The position numbers were made by a program, and so were the translations under genes. A stretch of DNA of 64,000 bases from Pseudomonas fluorescens (GTDB taxonomy: Bacteria; Pseudomonadota; Gammaproteobacteria; Pseudomonadales; Pseudomonadaceae), in contig NZ_CP012831.1 of NCBI RefSeq assembly GCF_001307275.1, positions 620,001 to 684,000 of the forward strand. The letters are read 5' to 3'. The notes below the pieces were generated by a model. It did no database searches and was not told the DNA's origin. It worked only from the letters and a program-made list of their open reading frames with translations. Position 1 is the stretch's first letter. Every line of letters starts with the position of its first letter. Shown here piece after piece: positions 30,953 to 40,518 of the stretch.

Positions 30953-31729
30953 TCAATGGGCATGCGTGGAGACCAGTTGGATCTGGTAGGGCTGGAAAAT
31001 CTTCAGCATCTGACCGTTATCCCGCAGCGTTTGCAGCAACTGTGCAAACGCTTCACTGGAAATGGGCGCCTGTGGCCGGATCAGCGCGTAATGGTGGTAA
31101 ACCTGATCGATGCGCTCAGACACCAGCAGCTGCGGGCCGACTTCGGGATTGCGCAACACGTAATCGTTGAGGTACGAACGGGTCACCAGGGCGATATCCG
31201 CCCGCCCGCGCAAGACCATCAGCAGATTGCTGTCGTGGGAATACGTCAGCGTGGCGTTGTATTGACCGGCGAGAAACTTGGGGTCGGCGTTGAATTCGGC
31301 AAAGGCGTAGTGATAACCGCTGAACAGCGCCAGGCGCTTGCCCCTGAGGTCGGCGAAATAACTTTGCTGGCGCTCCGGCTGGCGCTGGGCGACGAAAACT
31401 TCCGCATCCTCCAGGCCCATGTCCACCGACGTGTGCGGCACATCCTGCCAACCCCATTCGGGGTTCTCGAAAATGGCCATGTCGACCCGGCCCTGCTTGA
31501 AATCATTGAACCGGCGCGGGATCGACGTCGGCACCAGGATGAACTGATAGTCGCTTTGCGACTGGTTCAAGGCCTCCACCATCTGCGGCAGCAGGCCGGT
31601 GTCGGCACCGTTCTCGGGACGAACGGTATAGGGTGGAAAGTGTGCCGCGCCGATCCGCACCAGTTGCGCCGCCTCGATCGGCAACGCCAGGAAAACGGCC
31701 AGAGTGGCCAGCAGCACACGGGAGGTCAT
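30953..31729 (-). CDS. periplasmic solute-binding protein, family 3 type
   Basis: The 258-residue protein has a signal peptide (MTSRVLLATLAVFLALPIEA) and a bacterial solute-binding fold of the amino-acid type: VRIGAAHFPPYTVRPENGADTGLLPQMVEAL, then MAIFENPEWGW and ADIALVTRSYLNDYV. I chose the ATG at 31729 because it gives a clean signal peptide; in-frame ATGs at 31735 and 31777 and a frame opening at 31828 also exist. No permease or ATPase gene is next to it, so it may be an orphan receptor-like binding protein. The ligand is unknown. Confidence 0.82.
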   Translation of the reverse strand: MTSRVLLATLAVFLALPIEAAQLVRIGAAHFPPYTVRPENGADTGLLPQMVEALNQSQSDYQFILVPTSIPRRFNDFKQGRVDMAIFENPEWGWQDVPHTSVDMGLEDAEVFVAQRQPERQQSYFADLRGKRLALFSGYHYAFAEFNADPKFLAGQYNATLTYSHDSNLLMVLRGRADIALVTRSYLNDYVLRNPEVGPQLLVSERIDQVYHHYALIRPQAPISSEAFAQLLQTLRDNGQMLKIFQPYQIQLVSTHAH

Positions 31730-31844
31730 CCCCATCGGCGAAAACGTCAAGATAACCCACTCCCCAAAAGTCCCCATCACTACAATCAAGCTAGGCGGTT
31801 TCAGCCGCTTAGCCAGCCATGCGGCCATTTAAAGCGCCGCTCGA

Positions 31845-32471
31845 TTATTGTTTTTCTTCAAGCACCAGGATCAAGGCCTGCTCGGCCAGTTCATCGAGGC
31901 TCAGGCTGCCTTCGGCGCGAAACCAGGTAGTGGTCCAGGACAACGCCCCCGTGAGGAATCGCCGGGTAATGGACACGTCCCCGCGAATATACCCGGCCTC
32001 CTTGGCCTGGCCCAAGACCTCGAGCCACAAGTCTTCATATGTATCACGCAGGGCCAGCACGTGCCGCTGTCCGTCCGGCGAGAGCGAACGCCATTCATAG
32101 ACCAGTACTGCCATGGCCTCGCCAGTGCCGCCCATGATCGACTGCAATTCGCAGCGAATCAGCGCCAGCACCCGCTCGCGCACGTTGTCGGCCTCGGCCA
32201 GGGCCGCGCGCATCAAGGCGGTGTTGTAGCGGATGGTTTCTTCCATCACCGCCCGCAGGATGTCGTCCTTGCTCTTGAAATGGTGAAAGATGCTGCCCGA
32301 CTGGATGCCCACGGCGCTGGCCAGGTCGCGCACCGTGGTGCGCTCGAAGCCCTTGTTGCGAAACAGGTGGGCGGCAGTCTGGAGCAGTTTGCCGCGCGCA
32401 CTGTCCGGGTCGGTCAGTTGCCCGTTGTCGACCAGCTCACGCATCACGCCCAGGGCTTTTTGCTCGTCCAC
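31845..32471 (-). CDS. TetR-family repressor of the Atu-like operon
   Basis: The 208-residue protein has an N-terminal TetR helix-turn-helix (LLQTAAHLFRNKGFERTTVRDLASAVGIQSGSIFHHFKSKDDIL at about residues 22-65, quoted in parts only as LFRNKGFERTTV and SIFHHFKSKDD) and a helical ligand-binding domain. The start is a GTG at 32471 behind GGAGAG; the long upstream extension of the frame is antisense to the next gene and not coding. It is divergent from the AtuA-like operon. Two palindrome copies in the shared gap (32559-32619) are probably its operators. The ligand is likely an acyl-CoA intermediate of the pathway, by analogy with AtuR. Confidence 0.88.
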   Translation of the reverse strand: MDEQKALGVMRELVDNGQLTDPDSARGKLLQTAAHLFRNKGFERTTVRDLASAVGIQSGSIFHHFKSKDDILRAVMEETIRYNTALMRAALAEADNVRERVLALIRCELQSIMGGTGEAMAVLVYEWRSLSPDGQRHVLALRDTYEDLWLEVLGQAKEAGYIRGDVSITRRFLTGALSWTTTWFRAEGSLSLDELAEQALILVLEEKQ

Positions 32472-32558
32472 CCATTCTCTCCTACAGTCGATCAACCAAC
32501 GCGCCGCCACTGCACAGCAAACCATCGGTGGCGCGGGCAATTTAAGCCGAGCGAAGCA

Positions 32559-32619
32559 ACCAAGCAAGCGCTCGGCCAGAAGAACCGGCGGCCGTTTACA
32601 AACCAAGCGCTTGCTTGGT
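32559..32619. promoter_or_regulatory. two TetR-type operators in the divergent promoter
   Basis: ACCAAGCGCTTGCTTGGT at 32602-32619 is a near-perfect palindrome. A degenerate copy in the other orientation lies at 32559-32576 (ACCAAGCAAGCGCTCGGC). The centres are 43 bases apart, so both promoters could be covered. The first copy is about 33 bases before the downstream ATG. Confidence 0.7.
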
Positions 32620-32651
32620 AGTCTCGAGCCACCTTTGCCGGAGGGAACGCC

Positions 32652-34442
32652 ATGCCCAAAACGATCCGAATCGGTTGCGCCAGCGCCTTTTGGGGCGACA
32701 CCTGCACCGCGGCGGCGCAACTGGTCGAGGGCGGTGCGCTGGACTACCTGGTGTTCGACTATCTGGCCGAAGTCACGATGTCGATCATGGCCGGGGCGCG
32801 CCTGAAAGATGCTTCGAGCGGCTATGCCACGGACTTCATCGAGGTCCTCACCCCGCTGCTTCAGCGCTTGCATGACGACGGGATCCGCGTCATCAGCAAC
32901 GCCGGCGGGGTCAATCCCCAGGCCTGTGCGAAGGCTCTGCAAGCAGCCTGCGATCAGGCCGGCGTAGCACTGAAGATTGCCGTGCTGCTGGGCGATGACC
33001 TGCAACCGCAACACGAACGGCTCGCCGCCCAGGGCATCGGCGAGATGTTCAGCGGCGAGCCCCTGCCTCCCGCGTGTGTGTCCATCAACGCCTACCTCGG
33101 CGCGCCCGGCATCGTCGAGGCGCTGCGCCTGGGCGCCGATGTGGTGATCACTGGCCGCGTGGTGGACAGTGCCGTGGTCAGCGCCGCCCTGGTGCATGAG
33201 TTCGGCTGGGCCTGGGACGATTACGACAGATTGGCCCAGGCCGCGCTCGCGGGGCATCTCATCGAGTGTGGCGCCCAGTGCACCGGCGGTAATTTTACCG
33301 ACTGGCAGGCAGTGCCGGATTATGAGCACATCGGCTTTCCCATCGTCGAAGTCAGCGCCGATGGCCCGTTCATTGTCACCAAGACCGAAGGCAGCGGCGG
33401 GCTGGTTACGCCGTTGACCGTCGGCGAGCAGTTGCTCTACGAAATCGGCGACCCGCAAGGCTACCTGCTGCCCGACGTGATCTGCGATTTCAGCCAGGTC
33501 AGATTGACCCAGCAGGGCAAGCACGCCGTGCGCGTCCATGGGGCCAGGGGCCTGCCGCCCGGCGACCGGTACAAGGTCTGCGCCACTTGGCTGGACGGCT
33601 GGCGCTGCACCGCCACCTGCCTGATCGCCGGCATCGATGCGGTGGCCAAGGCTGAACGGGTCAGCCAGGCGATCGTCGCCAAGACCTCACAGCTGTTGCG
33701 TCAACGTGGCTGGGCGCCCTACAGCGACGTGAACATCGAACTGCTGGGCAGCGAAGCCACTTATGGCCAGCACGGCCAGCGCCGGGACAGCCGTGAGGTG
33801 GTGATCAAGCTGGCGGTACGGCACCCGGATAAACAGCCGCTGGTGCTGTTTTCCAGGGAAATCGCCCAGGCCGCCACTGGCATGGCGCCGGGACTGACCG
33901 GCCTGGTCGGTGGCCGGCCGACGGTGTCGCCGTTGATTCACCTGTTCTCGTTCCTGATCGACAAAACCACCTGTCGGCTCGCCATCGAACTCGACGGCCA
34001 GCGCCACCCTTGCTCCCTGCCCGCTTTCGAACCGCTGCACACCACCGATCTGCCGATCGCCCCGGCCCCGCCCAAACCCCAGGGCCGGGCCGACGCCAGC
34101 GTGCCGCTGATCAAACTGGCGGTGGCGCGCTCCGGCGACAAGGGCAACCACAGCAACATTGGCGTGATCGCCCGGGAACCCGAATACCTGCCCTGGATCG
34201 CCGAGGCGCTGACCCCGGAGGTGATGGTCGACTGGATGAGCCACGTGCTCGACCCGCTGCTGGGCCGGGTCGAACGCTGGTACCTGCCGGGCACCCACAG
34301 TTTGAATTTCCTGCTGGAAAACGCCCTCGGTGGCGGCGGTGTCGCCAGCCTGCGCATCGATCCCCAGGGCAAGGCGTTCGCCCAGCAGTTGCTGGAGATT
34401 CAGATACCGGTGCCGCAACACATTGCCGATCAGGTCGGCTAA
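32652..34442 (+). CDS. AtuA-like protein (DUF1446)
   Basis: The 596-residue protein has the N-terminal DUF1446 domain ([30 protein letters not shown]) over about 450 residues and a C-terminal AtuA-like domain ([22 protein letters not shown]) from about residue 485. AtuA is needed for acyclic terpene (citronellol/geraniol) use in P. aeruginosa, but its reaction is not established. It is the first gene of a four-gene operon. Its ATG follows GGAGGG at a normal distance. Many DUF1446 proteins lack the C-terminal domain, so this is the long, Atu-type form. Confidence 0.88.
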   Translation: MPKTIRIGCASAFWGDTCTAAAQLVEGGALDYLVFDYLAEVTMSIMAGARLKDASSGYATDFIEVLTPLLQRLHDDGIRVISNAGGVNPQACAKALQAACDQAGVALKIAVLLGDDLQPQHERLAAQGIGEMFSGEPLPPACVSINAYLGAPGIVEALRLGADVVITGRVVDSAVVSAALVHEFGWAWDDYDRLAQAALAGHLIECGAQCTGGNFTDWQAVPDYEHIGFPIVEVSADGPFIVTKTEGSGGLVTPLTVGEQLLYEIGDPQGYLLPDVICDFSQVRLTQQGKHAVRVHGARGLPPGDRYKVCATWLDGWRCTATCLIAGIDAVAKAERVSQAIVAKTSQLLRQRGWAPYSDVNIELLGSEATYGQHGQRRDSREVVIKLAVRHPDKQPLVLFSREIAQAATGMAPGLTGLVGGRPTVSPLIHLFSFLIDKTTCRLAIELDGQRHPCSLPAFEPLHTTDLPIAPAPPKPQGRADASVPLIKLAVARSGDKGNHSNIGVIAREPEYLPWIAEALTPEVMVDWMSHVLDPLLGRVERWYLPGTHSLNFLLENALGGGGVASLRIDPQGKAFAQQLLEIQIPVPQHIADQVG

Positions 34443-34478
34443 GGGCGGTCGCCATGGCAAATAAACGATCAGCAGCCC

Positions 34479-34573
34479 CTGTGGCGAGGGAGCTTGCTCC
34501 CGCTGGGTTGCGCAGCGACCCCGGTTTTTGCGATTGCTGCGCAATCGAGCGGGAGCAAGCTCCCTCGCCACAG
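34479..34573. repeat. REP doublet, family B
   Basis: Inverted pair of the core GTGGCGAGGGAGCTTGCTCC, a different family from the A elements. It lies inside the operon between the AtuA-like gene and the carboxyltransferase gene, where it could reduce transcription of, or stabilise, the upstream message. Confidence 0.88.
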
Positions 34574-34608
34574 GGGGTCTCTGATCCGTTCCAACACGAG
34601 GAGTGTGC

Positions 34609-36225
34609 ATGCCGGTCATCGAATCGCACCTGGATCCCCACAGCGCTGACTTCGCACGCAACCATGCGGCGATGCTGGCCGGTGTCGAACAACTGCGCCA
34701 ACTCGAACGGGCCGTGCTGGCGAAAGCCGCCCAGGCCCAGGACAAGTTCGACCAGCGCGGCCAACTGTTGCCACGCCAGCGCCTGAACTTGCTGCTGGAC
34801 CCCGGCGCACCGTTCCTCGAGCTGGCGAGCCTGGCCGGCTACAAACTCCATGACGACAAGGACGGCAGCCAGGCCGGCGGCGGCCTGATCGCCGGGATCG
34901 GCTATGTGTCCGGGGTGCGGGCACTGGTGGTGGCCAACAACAGCGCGATCAAGGGCGGCACGATTTCCCCCAGCGGTTTGCACAAGACCCTGCGCCTGCA
35001 ACAGATCGCCATGGAAAACAAACTGCCGGTCATCACCCTCGCCGAAAGTGGCGGCGCCAATCTCAATTACGCGGCGCAGATTTTCGTCGAAGGCGCGCGC
35101 TGCTTCGCCAATCAGGCACGTATGTCGGCCATGGGCCTGCCGCAGATCACCGTCGTGCATGGCTCGGCCACGGCCGGCGGCGCTTATCAGCCGGGTTTGT
35201 CGGATTACGTGGTGGTGGTGCGCGACAAGGCGCGGCTGTTCCTGGCCGGGCCGCCGTTGCTCAAGGCCGCGACCGGCGAAGTGGCCAGCGAAGAGGAACT
35301 GGGCGGTGCGCTGATGCACGTGCAGGTGGCCGGCACTGCCGAATACCTGGCGGAGAACGACGCCGATGGCATACGCCTGGCCCGGGAAATCCTCGATCTG
35401 CTGCCCTGGAATGCACAATTGCCGCCACAGCCCGAACGGACCTGGACGGAGCCGCTCTACCCCGCCGACGAATTATTGGGACTGGTGCCCGACGACCCGA
35501 AGAAACCCTATGACGTAGGGGAAATCATCGCCCGCATCGCCGACGGCTCGCATTTCCTGGCCTTCAAAAGCGAATTCGACACCCAGACGATTTGCGGCCA
35601 CCTGCACATTCGCGGCCATACCTGCGGCCTGATCGGCAACAACGGCCCCATCACGCCACAGGGCGCGGCCAAGGCGGCGCAGTTCATCCAGTTATGCGAT
35701 CAAAGCCGCACGCCGCTGCTGTTCTTGCACAACACCACCGGGTTCATGGTCGGCACCGAGTCGGAGCGACAAGGGGTGATCAAGCACGGCGCCAAGATGA
35801 TCCAGGCCGTGGCCAATGCCCGGGTGCCCAAGCTGACGGTCGTGGTGGGCGGCTCCTATGGTGCCGGCAACTACGCCATGTGCGGCCGCGGGCTAGACCC
35901 GCGCTTCATCTTCGCCTGGCCCAACAGCCACACCGCCGTGATGGGCGGCGCCCAGGCCGGCAAGGTCCTGCGGATGGTCACGGAGGCCACGCAACTCAAG
36001 AACGGCCTGAGCCCCGACCCGAAGATGCTGGACCTGCTCGAGCAAACCACCGCGCAGAAACTCGACAGCCAATCCACCGCCCTCTACGGCAGCGCCAGCC
36101 TGTGGGACGACGGGCTCATCGACCCGCGCGACACCCGCACCTTGCTGGGCTTGCTGCTGGACATCTGTCACGAGGCCGAGCAGCGGCCACTGCAAGCCAA
36201 CAGCTTCGGCGTGGCCCGCTTCTGA
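34609..36225 (+). CDS. acyl-CoA carboxylase, carboxyltransferase (beta) subunit, AtuC/LiuB-like
   Basis: The 538-residue protein has the two crotonase-like halves of biotin-dependent carboxyltransferases. The first half has the acyl-CoA site ARMSAMGLPQITVVHGSATAGGAY; the second has HNTTGFMVGTESERQGVIKHGAKM and VGGSYGAGNYAMCGRG. That pattern belongs to the methylcrotonyl-/geranyl-CoA carboxylase group. The ATG at 34609 follows GAGGAG; a GTG at 34603 is in frame. The partner biotin carboxylase subunit is encoded two genes downstream. Substrate choice between methylcrotonyl-, geranyl- and another branched enoyl-CoA cannot be decided by eye. Confidence 0.92.
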   Translation: MPVIESHLDPHSADFARNHAAMLAGVEQLRQLERAVLAKAAQAQDKFDQRGQLLPRQRLNLLLDPGAPFLELASLAGYKLHDDKDGSQAGGGLIAGIGYVSGVRALVVANNSAIKGGTISPSGLHKTLRLQQIAMENKLPVITLAESGGANLNYAAQIFVEGARCFANQARMSAMGLPQITVVHGSATAGGAYQPGLSDYVVVVRDKARLFLAGPPLLKAATGEVASEEELGGALMHVQVAGTAEYLAENDADGIRLAREILDLLPWNAQLPPQPERTWTEPLYPADELLGLVPDDPKKPYDVGEIIARIADGSHFLAFKSEFDTQTICGHLHIRGHTCGLIGNNGPITPQGAAKAAQFIQLCDQSRTPLLFLHNTTGFMVGTESERQGVIKHGAKMIQAVANARVPKLTVVVGGSYGAGNYAMCGRGLDPRFIFAWPNSHTAVMGGAQAGKVLRMVTEATQLKNGLSPDPKMLDLLEQTTAQKLDSQSTALYGSASLWDDGLIDPRDTRTLLGLLLDICHEAEQRPLQANSFGVARF

Positions 36226-36251
36226 GCGCAACCTCCAGGAGAACAATAAAA

Positions 36252-37409
36252 ATGATCTTCACCCAGGAACACGAAGCACTGCGACGCACCGTCCGCCAGT
36301 TTGTCGACCACGACATCAATCCCTACGTCGACGAATGGGAGCGGGCCGGGCGTTTCCCCATCCACGAGATTTTCCGCAAGGCCGGCGAGTTGGGCCTGCT
36401 GGGTATTTCCAAGCCGCAGGCCTTCGGCGGCATGGGCCTGGACTACAGCTATTCGATCGTCGCGGCCGAGGAGTTCGGCACTATTCATTGCGGCGGCGTG
36501 CCGATGTCCATCGGCGTGCAGACCGACATGTGCACCCCGGCCCTGGCCCGTTTCGGCTCCGACGAGTTGCGCGAAGCGTTCCTGCGCCCGGCCATTCGCG
36601 GCGAACAGGTGGGCTGCATCGGCGTCTCGGAAGTCGGTGCCGGCTCCGACGTCGCCGGCCTCAAGACCACGGCACGCAAGGACGGCGACGACTACATCAT
36701 CAACGGCAGCAAGATGTGGATCACCAATGCGCCGAGCGCTGATTTCATCTGCCTGTTGGCGAATACCTCGGACGACAAGCCCCACGTCAACAAATCGCTG
36801 ATCATGGTGCCGATGCGCAGCGCCGGCATCAGCCTCGGCCAGCATCTGGACAAACTCGGCATGCGCAGCTCGGAAACCGCCCAGGTGTTTTTCGACGACG
36901 TGCGGGTGCCACAACGCAATCGCATCGGCCAGGAAGGTGCCGGGTTCATGATGCAGATGCTGCAATTCCAGGAAGAACGCCTGTTCGGCGCGGCCAACAT
37001 GCTCAAGGGCCTGGAGCATTGCATCGACAGCACCATCGAGTACTGCAAGGAGCGCAAGACCTTCGGCACGGCCCTGATCGACAACCAGGTGATCCACTTC
37101 CGCCTGGCGGAACTGGCCAGCGAAATCGAATCCCTGCGGGCGCTGGTCTACCAGGCCACCGAGCAGTACATCCACGGCCAGGACGTCACGCGACTGGCGT
37201 CGATGGCCAAGCTCAAGGCCGGGCGCCTGGCCCGGGAAACCACCGACAGTTGCCTGCAATACTGGGGCGGCATGGGCTTCATGTGGGACAACCCGGTCGC
37301 CCGCGCCTATCGCGACGTACGGCTGGTGTCCATCGGCGCCGGCGCGGACGAAATCATGCTGGGCATCATCTGCAAGCTCATGGGCATTTTGCCGGGGAAG
37401 AACAAGTGA
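36252..37409 (+). CDS. acyl-CoA dehydrogenase, AtuD-like
   Basis: The 385-residue flavoprotein introduces a trans-2 double bond into an acyl-CoA. Family marks are the FAD region GCIGVSEVGAGSDVAGLKT and KMWITNA, then RKTFGTALIDNQVIHFRLAELASE and a C-terminal YWGGMGFMWDNPVARAYRD. The last pattern resembles the citronellyl-CoA dehydrogenase AtuD more than isovaleryl-CoA dehydrogenase. The frame opens far upstream at 35592, inside the carboxyltransferase gene, but the true start is the ATG at 36252 with CCAGGAG upstream. It lies between the two carboxylase subunit genes, as in an atuC-atuD-(E)-atuF order. Confidence 0.9.
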   Translation: MIFTQEHEALRRTVRQFVDHDINPYVDEWERAGRFPIHEIFRKAGELGLLGISKPQAFGGMGLDYSYSIVAAEEFGTIHCGGVPMSIGVQTDMCTPALARFGSDELREAFLRPAIRGEQVGCIGVSEVGAGSDVAGLKTTARKDGDDYIINGSKMWITNAPSADFICLLANTSDDKPHVNKSLIMVPMRSAGISLGQHLDKLGMRSSETAQVFFDDVRVPQRNRIGQEGAGFMMQMLQFQEERLFGAANMLKGLEHCIDSTIEYCKERKTFGTALIDNQVIHFRLAELASEIESLRALVYQATEQYIHGQDVTRLASMAKLKAGRLARETTDSCLQYWGGMGFMWDNPVARAYRDVRLVSIGAGADEIMLGIICKLMGILPGKNK

Positions 37410-37429
37410 GCGGTGTGCCTGACAGGCCG

Positions 37430-37494
37430 CTATCGCGAGCAAGCTCGCTCCCACATTTTCACCACTCACTGTGGGAGCGAGCTCGCTCGCGATG
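37430..37494. repeat. REP doublet, family A (outward-facing pair)
   Basis: Two inverted family A cores with a short spacer, inside the operon between the dehydrogenase and biotin carboxylase genes. Confidence 0.88.
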
Positions 37495-37530
37495 AGGCCC
37501 GAACAAACACCACACCCCAGGAATGCCCCC

Positions 37531-39501
37531 ATGCCCGCCTTCAGCAAAATCCTCATCGCCAACCGCGGCGAAATCGCCTGTCGCATCCAGCGCACCGCCC
37601 AGGCCCTGGGTTATCGCACGGTGGCGGTGTTCAGCGAGGCCGACGCCGATGCGCTGCACGTGCGCATGGCCGATGAAGCCGTGCTGATCGGCGCGGCCCC
37701 GGTGCAGCAGTCCTACCTCGACCCCCGGGTCATTCTCGAGGCGGCCCGGCGCAGCGGCGCCGATGCGATCCACCCCGGCTACGGCTTTCTTTCGGAAAAT
37801 GCGCGGTTCGCCCATGCCTGCGCGCAGGCTGGCCTGGTTTTCATCGGCCCCAGCCCCGAGGCCATCGAGTTGATGGGCAGCAAGCGCCGCGCAAAAATCG
37901 CCATGATCCAAGCCGGTGTTCCCTGCATCGCCGGTTACCAGGGCGCCGCCCAGGACGACGACACGCTGCAGCGCGAAGCCGGGCGCATCGGCTACCCGCT
38001 GATGATCAAGGCCAGTGCCGGTGGCGGCGGCCGCGGCATGCGCCTGGTCCAGCGCGCCGAGGACCTGCTGGAGCAGTTGCGCAGCGCACGCTCGGAAGCC
38101 CTGCACGGCTTCGGCAGCGACGAGTTGATCCTCGAACAAGCCTTGATCGATCCGCGGCATGTGGAAGTGCAGATCTTCGGCGACCACCACGGCCAGTTGA
38201 TCCATCTGGGCGAACGGGACTGCTCGATCCAGCGGCGCCACCAGAAAATCATCGAGGAAGCGCCCTGCCCGGTCATGACCGCCGACCTGCGCCGGGCCAT
38301 GGGCGAGGCAGCACTCACGGCGGGGCACGCAGTGAATTACGTCGGTGCCGGGACCGTGGAATTCCTGCTCGCGGCGGACGGTCGGTTTTACTTCCTGGAG
38401 ATGAACACACGCCTGCAGGTCGAACACCCGGTCACCGAGTCGATCACCGGCCTGGACCTGGTGGCCTGGCAATTGGACGTCGCCACCGGCAAGCCGCTGC
38501 CCCTGTGCCAGGAGCAGGTGACGCTCAGCGGTCATGCCCTGCAAGTGCGGTTGTACGCCGAGGACCCAGCGGCGGATTTCCTGCCCCAGACCGGGTGCTT
38601 GGTTGGCTGGGAGCCCCCCATCCGCGACGGTGTGCGAGTCGACCATGGCCTGCTGCAGGGCCAGGCCATTACGCCGTTCTACGATTCGATGCTGGGCAAA
38701 CTCATCGTCCACGGCGCCACCCGCGACGAAGCACGCCGCAAACTGTTGCGAGCGGTGGAGGATTGCGTGCTGCTTGGGGTCCAGAGCAACCAGCGCTTGC
38801 TCGCCGGCTTGCTGGCGCATCCACGGTTCATCGACGGCGACTTCAACACCGGCTTCATCAGCCAGCATTTTGCCAATCATGCGGCGCTTCTGCCCCTTGA
38901 GCCCTCGGTCGAACAACTGGCCATCGCCACGGCGGCGTTTTATCAGGCATCGCAGGCACGGCATGCACCCGGCCTGGGCGGATGGCGCAACAGCATCGGC
39001 ACGGCGCTGCATTATCGGATCGGCGTCGGGGAGCGCGACTGGGTGCTGAGCCTTGAAACCGAAACCGACGGGACACTGAACATCCGCAGTGACGGGCGCT
39101 TGATCGAACTGAGGCTGCTCGACGTTGATGCGCAGGGCGCAACACTGGTCATCGACGGGATTGGCCAGCGCCACGCCTGGCACCTCGAAGGCCATGATCT
39201 CTGGCTGTCCACCCGCCCCGGCGGCCTGCACCTGCAAGACCGGACCCTGGCCCCGGTCGCCAGCAAGGCCAGTGCCGGTGCCAGTACACTCCTGGCGCCC
39301 ATGGACGGTGCCATTGTCGAGGTACTGGTCAGCGAAGGCAGCCCGGTGCGCCAAGGCCAACTGCTCATGGTGCTCGAAGCGATGAAAATGGAGCACCCAC
39401 TCAAGGCAGGCAGCGACGGAGTGGTCAGGCAACTGCAGGCTACACGGGGTGATCAGGTGAGAAAACGCCAGGTTTTGTTGCGCATTGAAACAGCCCACTA
39501 G
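37531..39501 (+). CDS. acyl-CoA carboxylase, biotin carboxylase/biotin carrier (alpha) subunit, AtuF/LiuD-like
   Basis: The 656-residue subunit has the biotin carboxylase domain (KILIANRGEIACRI; GYGFLSENARFA; KASAGGGGRGMR; EMNTRLQVEHPVTE) over about residues 1-445, a linker domain, and a C-terminal biotinyl domain with VLEAMKMEHP, biotinyl Lys at about 619. It carboxylates its own biotin with ATP and bicarbonate, then the beta subunit encoded at 34609-36225 transfers CO2 to an enoyl-CoA. The frame opens at 37471 within a REP element, but the ATG at 37531 gives the family N-terminus and follows CAGGAA. Confidence 0.93.
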   Translation: MPAFSKILIANRGEIACRIQRTAQALGYRTVAVFSEADADALHVRMADEAVLIGAAPVQQSYLDPRVILEAARRSGADAIHPGYGFLSENARFAHACAQAGLVFIGPSPEAIELMGSKRRAKIAMIQAGVPCIAGYQGAAQDDDTLQREAGRIGYPLMIKASAGGGGRGMRLVQRAEDLLEQLRSARSEALHGFGSDELILEQALIDPRHVEVQIFGDHHGQLIHLGERDCSIQRRHQKIIEEAPCPVMTADLRRAMGEAALTAGHAVNYVGAGTVEFLLAADGRFYFLEMNTRLQVEHPVTESITGLDLVAWQLDVATGKPLPLCQEQVTLSGHALQVRLYAEDPAADFLPQTGCLVGWEPPIRDGVRVDHGLLQGQAITPFYDSMLGKLIVHGATRDEARRKLLRAVEDCVLLGVQSNQRLLAGLLAHPRFIDGDFNTGFISQHFANHAALLPLEPSVEQLAIATAAFYQASQARHAPGLGGWRNSIGTALHYRIGVGERDWVLSLETETDGTLNIRSDGRLIELRLLDVDAQGATLVIDGIGQRHAWHLEGHDLWLSTRPGGLHLQDRTLAPVASKASAGASTLLAPMDGAIVEVLVSEGSPVRQGQLLMVLEAMKMEHPLKAGSDGVVRQLQATRGDQVRKRQVLLRIETAH

Positions 39502-39563
39502 TCGGATGCCTGGGGTTTGACTACGCTCAAACCCATCAGCACGCCGATACCGGGAACACTGCA

Positions 39564-40106
39564 ATGCCTCACTGGCTGGTGATTGATCTGGAGGCCACCA
39601 CCGATGAAGGTGGCTGGCCGGTAACCGAAATGGAAATTATCGAGATCGGCGCCACGCTGGTGAGTCGTGACGGCCGCGAAGTGGATCATTTCCAGCGCTT
39701 CGTGCGGCCCCTGAGACGACCGCTGCTCACGCCTTTCTGTCGCGAACTGACCCACATCACCCAGGCCAATATCGACGGCGCCGCGCCCTTGACCGAGGTC
39801 TGGCCGGCATTCGAGCGCTGGCTGGCGCCGTATCATCCGAAGCTGGAAAGCTGGGTCAGTTGGGGCGACTACGACCGCAAGCAACTGCTTCAGGAATGGC
39901 AACGCCAGCAGTTGCACAGTGTCCTCGCCCAGGTGTCGCACATGAACCTCAAGCAACGCTTCGCCAAGGCCCGTCGACTGGAACGACCGCTAGGGCTCAA
40001 TGGCGCGCTGCAACTGGCGGGCCTGCAATTTTGCGGGCAACAGCACCGCGCCCTGGAAGATGCCCGCAATACCGCGCGGTTGTTGCCCCTGGTGCTTCCG
40101 GGTTGA
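39564..40106 (+). CDS. DEDDh 3'-5' exonuclease, RNase T/ERI-1 type
   Basis: The 180-residue protein has the exonuclease motifs: Exo I VIDLEAT (Asp8, Glu10), Exo II WGDYD (Asp102) and Exo III with HRALEDARNTARL near residue 160. The size and the ELTHIT motif place it with the ERI-1/KapD-like single-domain group rather than with the DnaQ subunit or oligoribonuclease. It would degrade RNA or DNA 3' ends with two metal ions. It is a single gene 62 bases after the biotin carboxylase gene and probably not part of that pathway. Confidence 0.9.
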   Translation: MPHWLVIDLEATTDEGGWPVTEMEIIEIGATLVSRDGREVDHFQRFVRPLRRPLLTPFCRELTHITQANIDGAAPLTEVWPAFERWLAPYHPKLESWVSWGDYDRKQLLQEWQRQQLHSVLAQVSHMNLKQRFAKARRLERPLGLNGALQLAGLQFCGQQHRALEDARNTARLLPLVLPG

Positions 40107-40199
40107 GCGGCGTCCACCTCCCGGCGCGGCAGATGACGAATGTTGCAGCCTTGTGCATACTGGCCGGCCTTTTTCAGCCCCTTTTTCGAGGAATCGCCC

Positions 40200-40484
40200 A
40201 TGTTTAAAGTCAACGAGTACTTCGACGGCACCGTCAAGTCGATCGCTTTTGGCACTGCCGAAGGCCCCGCGACCATCGGCGTCATGGCTCCGGGCGAATA
40301 TGAGTTCGGCACGGCCCAACGGGAAATCATGCACGTCGTCTCCGGCGCCCTGACCGTGAAGCTGCCCGACAGCACCGATTGGGAAACCTTCGCGGCCGGC
40401 AGCCAGTTCAATGTACCGGCCAACAGCAAGTTCCAGCTCAAAGTGGCCGTCGACACCGCTTACCTGTGTGAATATCGCGGCTGA
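40200..40484 (+). CDS. ppnP: pyrimidine/purine nucleoside phosphorylase (DUF1255)
   Basis: The 94-residue protein has the exact size and features of the small cupin Ppn[26 protein letters not shown], and [11 protein letters not shown] with [13 protein letters not shown]. PpnP splits several nucleosides to base and ribose-1-phosphate. The ATG at 40200 follows CGAGGAA; the in-frame upstream ATG-less extension from 40140 was rejected. It stands alone. Confidence 0.95.
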   Translation: MFKVNEYFDGTVKSIAFGTAEGPATIGVMAPGEYEFGTAQREIMHVVSGALTVKLPDSTDWETFAAGSQFNVPANSKFQLKVAVDTAYLCEYRG

Positions 40485-40518
40485 TTCGGCGCACTGCAAA
40501 GCGGGGACACAGTTACCC

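Noticed and set aside
37459..39564. 701-codon minus-strand frame opposite the biotin carboxylase gene
   Set aside because: The plus strand encodes a complete biotin carboxylase with biotinyl Lys; the antisense frame is a shadow.
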